Below are positions 9,001 to 9,779 of a DNA stretch of 9,779 nt, piece by piece. The notes under the pieces are model-generated. The model was given only the letters and a program-made list of their open reading frames with translations. It searched no databases and was not told where the DNA came from. Source of the DNA: RUG11690 sp045616665. Lineage in GTDB: Bacteria > Bacteroidota > Bacteroidia > Bacteroidales > WCHB1-69. Positions within the stretch are counted from its first letter, which is position 1. Every line of letters starts with the position of its first letter. A program made the position numbers and the translations under genes. The stretch is from positions 1 through 9,779 of the forward strand of contig JAZLHE010000102.1 of NCBI GenBank assembly GCA_045616665.1, given 5' to 3'.

Positions 9001-9132
9001 TGATTCCCACGTGGCTTCTGTTCTCCACTGTTCAAAATGGTTGTTTGCAAATTGCTGTCCCACTTCTTGTTGCGCCGTGACAAGGCAAAAGTTAAGCAGC
9101 AAAGCTGTAAATAAAAGTAAAAATTTTTTCAT
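1..9132 (-). CDS. Giant secreted multidomain repeat protein (3' end outside window)
   Basis: Frame-by-frame reading shows no stop from the ATG at 9130-9132 to base 1, giving 3044 codons with the C-terminus missing. The start is fixed by an in-frame TAA two codons upstream (9136-9138) and by the signal peptide that follows directly. Domain order is signal peptide, PCMD-like domain, cadherin-like sandwich, 13 Ig-like domains, 3 GCDS repeats, 3 Ig-like domains and about 22 GCDS repeats, the last cut by the window edge. The GCDS unit reads roughly 'vCd..yvW....y..sGtYt....t..GCDSvv.L.LTVnPt', a repeat seen in very large extracellular proteins of Bacteroidota. Such proteins usually end in a type IX secretion sorting domain or a gliding-motility-associated C-terminal domain; neither can be seen here. 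Inferred role: a long, rigid, surface-attached or released stalk or adhesin with a possible glycan-binding head. No enzymatic motif was seen. There is no Shine-Dalgarno sequence, as is usual in Bacteroidota. The specific function is unknown. Confidence 0.93.
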   Translation of the reverse strand, partial: MKKFLLLFTALLLNFCLVTAQQEVGQQFANNHFEQWRTEATWESGVIWTTTHTAHAPANWHSINDATFGSDLLKTGRSEDFVTQKTSGNYPGNTGSYVQLQCVSILGVEANGGLSTGRFNAGSITPTATVNCTYTSTNSGYNQPLTAYPDSVYIWTKTSISNSSHKARINIVIHSNTVSLSGRKYNAIYQDPDGSDIAGSNPSNASKVVSMATLNFNTNGNWVQQRIAFDYQSYMSNEATPAYALATLSTNQIAGQGTAGDKLLFDDIVLIYNTRLASLKVNNADIAGFNPDVTTYTYSTPFCEGATPNFVGTCASAHASARLYHTPTVAEPYAIVRVEHQNQESTVYKDYTINCTVIAPPADPVATAPDPICAPAAQNVTLTATSEGATSYNWYTSAEGSDHQTVTTNNYTAYNVLGIQDFYVSAVNSTGCESGRTHVAAVVNIIPAIPTPAETISICSGSTATFSATLPTGDNLQLRWYETNTSTTVLGTDNVLEIDNLTTTTTRYASTYNTATGCESGRVAVTVNVNNPPAAPTAATTTSVCHGATGTFSATLPSGENLVCHWYETATSTDILSTETNLEVANLTTNTTRFVSTYNTVTECESGRVAVAVNVNALPAAPSVNNTAICGAGEATLSVQAVSGESYLWFENVTGGESIAEGNSWTGNITEDTTLYVEAVSAEGCHSSTRSAATATIKNVPAAPSVTDASRCGTGDLTLSVNDTQDGYTYNWYLNDVLVNTGINYTIENLTTTTSYNVTATLDGCESEATSVSAIINAIPEAPVVSSDSVCGSGEVTLNVQPVIGNSYLWFEDATGGESIAEGDSWTGNIIENTTLYVESVSAESCHSTTRTAVTAKVNAIPTAPLAQNLNLCGSGKAVITAVPAENCICQWFNSNNEPITTGVSDDSKTLTVNNVSNSMVYYVRSYNETTQCHSENTTVEVTVATIPGRPSTAGSFARCGAGELTLSAIPGSNANSLRWFTSDGTQLGEGLEYTTESLSQDTNFTVRSYNSENGCVSTSSLSVSATIHPVPTAAQMVNNPDICGSGTTTLVATPGSNATICRWIDGNDTTTSNSYTTEELTESTSVWLQSYNATTHCASDNEEITITVNPLPAVATTTNDSQCVGSSVTLSVTNATENTTCRWYASSSSEDILFEGTEFHPTDLSAGEHTYYAELADNATSCVSSERTAATATMIAVPAEPSVADDVHCGPSTFTLEIENADDENLDYHWYDVAEGGEELAQGSSYTTSELSETTHFYVSASPKNFTCESPRHDITLTINAIPATPEVSGTTTICTGQTTSLTATSDAQSTGFQWFNNEELVCEDATFNTPALNENTTYSVKAINSTTLCESAASIVVITVNANPTAPVAYADTTCQGQAIVLESEADAGHTCYWYADETSTTVIATGNTFRSTELSVGETTLYVNQKNNETGCQSTRTAVNAMVYPTYAVDYPVTACDSFVWNDETFKSSGNYERTLSSINGCDSVVTLQLTINPSKHTHLEKTVCDIFEWNGKTYTESGEISDSFSTQAGCDSLVTINLTVLKSTVGEDHIYLCSNEIPYNYNNLYTVTAAGNFDVRTSNAAGCDSTIHLTVTVNNQPDLATNLTPGARCGEGSVRLSATYGTNGTTCRWYASETSEEVLYEGGSFNTPSIAETSTYYVSSYNNYNGHPCESGRQAVIATINEIPTIPSVDDQFRCGDGEVTFTAQIDETATTCRWYLTYEASNPNTTSLIYQPSVSVNNETTSFYVESYNAATGCNSIRKEVNATAYSIPANPVLAGQSNCGPAQFHINAPATGFYKWYDNAESTEALDITDNTTPLITASRNYYISQNINYSNITCESKKSVLTLTIYPVYEPQVIFDTLCQGDTYTQHGLSEIFNEAGSFDRVINTVSSHNCDSLVTLRLWVKEIRSSEFSAVACDSFTWNDETFTQSDNIVRHFTSSIGCDSVVTLHLTINKSKATEFSITECDSYTWNDETYFESGNYEQHFSTSKGCDSTVTLHLTINNSKSTEFSITDCDSYTWNDSTYYDTGNYVQHFHTSKGCDSTVTLHLTINHSSAVTLYDQVCTASRYQANGFDTIFNVAGNYTLVNDNRNQSGCDSTTTLHLTVNPIFNKTVEMTICESALPFTWNDITYPVGTASGEYEHTYYGSTVAHCDSIVTLKLTISDQYVTNLNENICQDEHYIFGSKTLTESGIYYDTLKAKNLCDSVVILNLTVHQLDTTIINDEICFGESYTQYGFNITPTEIGEKQYERVVQTMFGCDSTIILNLSIHPTYYFENEDRICENMEYVWEGHNVKIGVREAGTYTIWDSLTTQTFGCDSIYKLTLTVNPTFYFEEEAATCDNVEYVWQGHNVEIGIREAGTYTIWDSLTTQTYGCDSVYKLTLTVNPTFYFEEEATTCDNAAYVWEGHNVEIGVREAGIYTIWDSLTTQTYGCDSVHKLTLTVYSSFYQHDEASVCDNEEYIWAGHEHIGIGQRTAGTYIIWDSLSTINGCDSVFELTLTVNPSFYYESTDITCDNIDYVWEGHERIVIGQLESGPYTFWDSLMTEKQCDSVYKLTLTVNQTKHTDLYASICQGDVYSYNNRNYSTAGNYNHNFETSLGCDSIVTLHLTVNPTFDIDTTVAICEGALPYTFADTIFYQGGSKDVFLHTQFGCDSTYHVTLQVNPFLTKSVSDEICDNELPYHYFDSTFYRSGVYEIIETHEDGCNEITTLTLTVNPTYEHDDYATACGSYTLVRPTYSRIITESGIYTDTLSTVKGCDSIVYLNVTIYPTYFYEENAEVCDNETYVWEGHNIQIGQLETGTYTFRDSLTTVNGCDSVYELTLTVNPTFYQEDETEVCANETYVWEGHERVEIGQLAAGSYTFWDSLKTVHHCDSVYKLTLTVHPTFYQEDAAEVCANETYVWEGHDIQIGQLEAREYTFWDSLKTVNGCDSVYELILTVHPTFYQKDEDETCDNGEYVWEGHDIQISQLEAGEYTFWDSLKTVNSCDSVYELTLTVYPSYDVTFDTTVCDLFVWNEEEYTESGTFTQNFTTINYCDSIVT
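115..801 (-). repeat. Tandem array, 4 x ~171 bp (57-residue units)
   Basis: Residues 2778-3006 are four units of 57, 58, 57 and 57 residues. Each has YVWEGH, then IGQL or ISQL, Y-T-F-W/R-D-S-L, and CDSVY-E/K-L-x-LTV followed by PTFYQ. They are close relatives of the 58-residue array, from which five unlike units separate them. The array is followed by a short unit of a different type, TVCDLFVWNEEEY, cut by the window edge. Confidence 0.9.
1426..2295 (-). repeat. Tandem array, 5 x 174 bp (58-residue units)
   Basis: Residues 2280-2569 are five units of exactly 58 residues. The GCDS cysteine codons fall at 1474, 1648, 1822, 1996, 2170 and 2344 (the last belongs to the preceding unit), always 174 bases apart. 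The shared frame is 'C-D-N-x-x-Y-V-W-E-G-H' followed by 'AGTYTIWDSLTTQT.GCDSVYKLTLTVNPTFYF'. The three units nearest the gene start are the most alike, the other two have drifted toward the 57-residue type. Confidence 0.92.
2944..3384 (-). repeat. Tandem array, 3 x 147 bp (49-residue CDSYTWND units)
   Basis: Residues 1917-2063 are three units of exactly 49 residues, starting SAVACDSFTWNDET, SITECDSYTWNDET and SITDCDSYTWNDST, with GCDS[VT]VTLHLTIN at a fixed place. The GCDS cysteine codons lie at 2998, 3145 and 3292, and the preceding more diverged unit has its own at 3439, all 147 bases apart. The second and third units are nearly the same at DNA level, pointing to recent duplication or gene conversion. 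Confidence 0.88.
3565..4332 (-). repeat. Ig-like domain array B, 3 units
   Basis: Residues about 1601-1856 hold three Ig-like units of the same class as array A. Visible marks are RCGEGSVRLSA with CRWYASE, RCGDGEVTFTA with CRWYLTY, and NCGPAQFHINA with YKWYDNAE, each closed by a CES or CNS strand. The linkers are EIPTIPS and SIPANPV. The CRWYAS segment of the first unit resembles the tenth unit of array A, which suggests that array B came from copying part of array A. The third unit contains an unusually AT-rich stretch (3601-3660). Confidence 0.78.
4333..4791 (-). repeat. GCDS repeat block 1, 3 units between Ig blocks
   Basis: Residues about 1448-1600 change to the shorter GCDS unit of about 50 residues. 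The three units carry ACDSFVWNDETF...NGCDSVVTLQLTIN, VCDIFEWNGKTY...AGCDSLVTINLTV and LCSNEIPYNYNN...AGCDSTIHLTVTVN. Each has an N-terminal Cys and a GCDS about 25-30 residues later. The block then returns to Ig-like domains, so the two repeat classes are interleaved rather than simply joined end to end. Confidence 0.8.
4792..8058 (-). repeat. Ig-like domain array A, 13 units
   Basis: Residues about 359-1447 hold 13 consecutive units of roughly 80-92 residues. Each unit runs: a Pro-rich linker such as IPxAP; a first Cys, often CGxGxxTL; a W-Y or W-F about 20-25 residues later; an L..TT.YYV.s strand pair; a second Cys, often in CES or CHS; and a final TVN strand. This matches the Ig-like domains common in the repeat stalks of Bacteroidota secreted proteins. 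Linkers can be read as IPAIPTP, NPPAAPT, ALPAAPS, NVPAAPS, AIPEAPV, AIPTAPL, TIPGRPS, PVPTAAQ, PLPAVAT, AVPAEPS, AIPATPE and ANPTAPV. Units 2 and 3 are close tandem copies with a 258-base offset. Units 4 and 6 are close copies although unit 5 separates them. Most units keep two Cys that could pair. Confidence 0.82.
8059..8307 (-). other. Cadherin-like beta-sandwich domain
   Basis: Residues about 276-358 begin LASLKVNN, continue with IAGFNPDVTTYTYSTP, and close with an IVRVEHQN...STVYKDYTINCTV segment. This follows the pattern 'L.sL.v....l..gFnpdvt.Yty.vp ... Y.i.v' of the cadherin-like beta-sandwich family (Pfam PF12733). It links the head domain to the repeat stalk and probably acts as a spacer. 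Confidence 0.65.
8308..9060 (-). other. N-terminal PCMD-like beta-sandwich domain
   Basis: Residues about 25-275 form the only long non-repetitive stretch of the protein. Landmarks are FANNHFEQW near the start, a Trp/His/Asn-rich segment around 49-64, GGLSTGRFN near 113-120, PDSVYIWTKTS near 149-159, and GDKLLFDDIVLIY ending at 272. The TGxF step, the 'DSVYIWTK' strand and the closing 'DDIxLxY' strand recall the PCMD family (putative carbohydrate metabolism domain) of Bacteroidota, which also tends to sit right after a signal peptide. Inferred role: a jelly-roll head that may bind a glycan. The family call rests on recognition by eye, and a general carbohydrate-binding-module-like fold is the alternative. 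Confidence 0.6.
9073..9132 (-). other. Signal peptide (Sec, type I) of the giant protein
   Basis: Residues 1-20 read MKKFLLLFTALLLNFCLVTA, followed by QQEV. This has a Lys-Lys n-region, a leucine-rich hydrophobic core and a T-A end suited to signal peptidase I cleavage after Ala20. Cys16 lies inside the core and is preceded by L-N-F, which does not fit a lipobox, so a lipoprotein is unlikely. The protein is therefore expected to cross the inner membrane. Confidence 0.88.
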
Positions 9133-9220
9133 TGTTTATTTATTTTTATTGTTATTATTTATCTTTGGTAAAATGTCATATTTATTGTCATCTTTTACAT
9201 ACTTAAAACTTTTCAGTGTC
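9133..9220 (-). promoter_or_regulatory. AT-rich leader upstream of the giant gene
   Basis: The 88 bases before the ATG are strongly A/T-rich. On the minus strand the last 30 bases are almost only A and T and have no Shine-Dalgarno sequence, which is normal in Bacteroidota. A promoter must lie here or further upstream, but no exact TAnnTTTG -7 box is visible. The nearest candidates are TAAATATG at 9177-9184 and TAAGTATG at 9198-9205, each one base off, and neither has a convincing -33 TTTG partner. No promoter position is claimed. Confidence 0.35.
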
Positions 9221-9311
9221 CTCATCTCTCATCTCTCAACTTTCCTCTTTCAACTTTCAACTCTCAACTCTCCACTCTCCACTCTCCACTCTCCACTCTC
9301 CCCTCTTCACT
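9221..9311. repeat. Degenerate heptamer array, 13 x 7 bp
   Basis: Read in steps of seven, the plus strand gives CTCATCT twice, CTCAACT, TTCCTCT, TTCAACT twice, CTCAACT, CTCCACT four times, CTCCCCT and CTTCACT, with no break in phase over 91 bases. The consensus is [CT]TC[AC]ACT. Short open frames through it encode only low-complexity Ser/Leu/Thr/Pro sequence and are not genes. The array begins 89 bases upstream of the giant gene's start codon and ends 40 bases before the -35 box of the right-hand gene. Confidence 0.9.
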
Positions 9312-9351
9312 CATCTTTTTCCCTTTTCTCCAAAATATCCCCTTTTCCCCC

Positions 9352-9380
9352 TTGACATTATTTCGGTAAACCGTTATAAT
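9352..9380 (+). promoter_or_regulatory. Perfect consensus sigma-70/sigma-A promoter
   Basis: TTGACA at 9352-9357 and TATAAT at 9375-9380 are separated by exactly 17 bases. This is the textbook housekeeping promoter of Bacillota and Proteobacteria and differs from the Bacteroidota TTTG/TAnnTTTG pattern. Initiation would be expected near 9386-9388, giving a leader of only about 13-15 bases that starts at or inside the ribosome binding site. Confidence 0.85.
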
Positions 9381-9389
9381 ATATTACGG
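9371..9389. promoter_or_regulatory. Probable operator: 19-bp imperfect palindrome over the -10 box
   Basis: CCGTTATAATATATTACGG is centred on 9380. Seven of its nine base pairs match, including four at each outer end (CCGT/ACGG). It covers the whole -10 box and the expected start of transcription. A smaller palindrome, CGGTAAACCG at 9364-9373, shares its left arm. A dimeric helix-turn-helix protein such as the one encoded next would be a natural ligand, suggesting autorepression. The binding itself is inferred. Confidence 0.5.
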
Positions 9390-9392
9390 AGG
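9388..9392 (+). promoter_or_regulatory. Shine-Dalgarno site GGAGG
   Basis: GGAGG lies eight bases before the ATG at 9401, close to ideal spacing, and fixes that start codon. A strong site like this contrasts with the A-rich leader, free of Shine-Dalgarno sequence, in front of the giant gene. Confidence 0.85.
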
Positions 9393-9400
9393 AACGAAAT

Positions 9401-9779
9401 ATGATAATCAACGATTATTTACGGGACAGCGGGATGACGAAATATCAGCTCGCGAAGAAATGCGGACTGCCTTACGGCACTTTGAACGATATTTGCACCG
9501 GAAAGACGGACGTCGCGAGGTGCACGGGAGAGACGCTCCTCAAGGTCGCGAAGGCAGTCGGGTGCACGGTCGATGAGCTTCTCGCCGAGAGGTTCGATCC
9601 GTCGTCTTACGACCTTGACAGGATAAAAAAGCTCATAACACCCATTGCCGAAAAGCACGGGCTGCGGAGCGTCTTCATCTTCGGCTCCTACGCCAGAGGC
9701 GAGGCAACCGAGGACAGCGACGTTGACGTCCTCATCGACCGCGAGGGGTCGAAAATCCGCGGTATTTTCGGGATGAACG
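9401..9779 (+). CDS. XRE helix-turn-helix / MNT nucleotidyltransferase antitoxin (3' end outside window)
   Basis: The frame is open from ATG 9401 to the window end, giving 126 codons. Residues about 1-62 form an XRE/Cro-type helix-turn-helix: SGMTKYQLAKKCGLP is helix 2 and the turn, YGTLNDICTGKT holds the recognition helix, and ETLLKVAKAVGCTVDELL closes the fold. After a short linker, residues about 72-126 begin a minimal nucleotidyltransferase with VFIFGSYARGEATEDSDVDVLID. This contains the G-S-X10-D-X-D active-site motif, with Asp107 and Asp109 as expected metal ligands. In HepT/MntA systems the MNT protein AMPylates and so silences the HEPN RNase HepT. The fused DNA-binding domain suggests it also controls its own promoter. 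The usual partner gene would lie just downstream, outside the window. A stand-alone regulator-transferase is the alternative. High G+C, the GGAGG site and the promoter style suggest Bacillota (Clostridia-like) origin. Confidence 0.87.
   Translation, partial: MIINDYLRDSGMTKYQLAKKCGLPYGTLNDICTGKTDVARCTGETLLKVAKAVGCTVDELLAERFDPSSYDLDRIKKLITPIAEKHGLRSVFIFGSYARGEATEDSDVDVLIDREGSKIRGIFGMN

Noticed and set aside
9073..9132. Lipoprotein signal at Cys16
   Set aside because: The residues before Cys16 are L-N-F, which does not fit the lipobox, and a good signal peptidase I site follows at Ala20.
9312..9351. Transcription terminator in the C/T-rich stretch
   Set aside because: There is no GC-rich hairpin followed by a T run on either strand. 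The two genes are divergent, so no terminator is expected here.
8975..9404. Open frames at 8975-9355 and 9216-9404 encoding Ser/Leu-rich peptides
   Set aside because: The first begins inside the giant gene's coding DNA, and both take their later sequence from the heptamer array. The peptides are low complexity with no initiation signals.
9419..9658. Minus-strand open frame inside the right-hand gene
   Set aside because: It is antisense to a clear XRE-MNT coding sequence with its own promoter and ribosome binding site.

Overview
The window joins two unlike pieces of DNA. Bases 1 to about 9310 look like Bacteroidota, probably Bacteroidales. The reasons are a huge secreted repeat protein of a type common there, an A-rich start region with no Shine-Dalgarno sequence, and a short-period intergenic repeat. 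From about 9350 to the right edge the style changes to one typical of Bacillota: a TTGACA-N17-TATAAT promoter, a GGAGG ribosome binding site, and coding sequence of about 59% G+C by hand count over 9421-9600. The join is either a horizontally acquired cassette or a chimeric metagenomic contig; the sequence alone does not decide.

The dominant feature is one minus-strand gene that starts at 9132 and is open without a stop to base 1. It gives at least 3044 residues, and its 3' end lies outside the window. The order is: signal peptide (1-20); an N-terminal domain resembling PCMD, the putative carbohydrate metabolism domain (about 25-275); a cadherin-like beta-sandwich (about 276-358); 13 Ig-like domains; 3 short 'GCDS' repeats; 3 more Ig-like domains; then about 22 GCDS repeats running off the left edge. 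Some GCDS repeats form recent tandem arrays with fixed periods of 49, 57 and 58 residues. It is best read as a giant cell-surface or secreted stalk protein, perhaps exported by the type IX secretion system, although the C-terminal sorting domain that would show this is not in the window.

The spacer at 9133-9400 holds an AT-rich leader for the giant gene, a degenerate 7-bp repeat array of 13 units (9221-9311), a C/T-rich stretch, and then a strong promoter, a probable operator and a ribosome binding site for the right-hand gene.

The right-hand gene (9401 to the edge, plus strand) encodes an XRE-type helix-turn-helix fused to an MNT-family nucleotidyltransferase with an intact G-S-X10-D-X-D motif. 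It looks like the antitoxin half of a HepT/MntA-type toxin-antitoxin pair that represses its own promoter. The partner would lie beyond the window. The two genes are divergent and nothing suggests that they work together.
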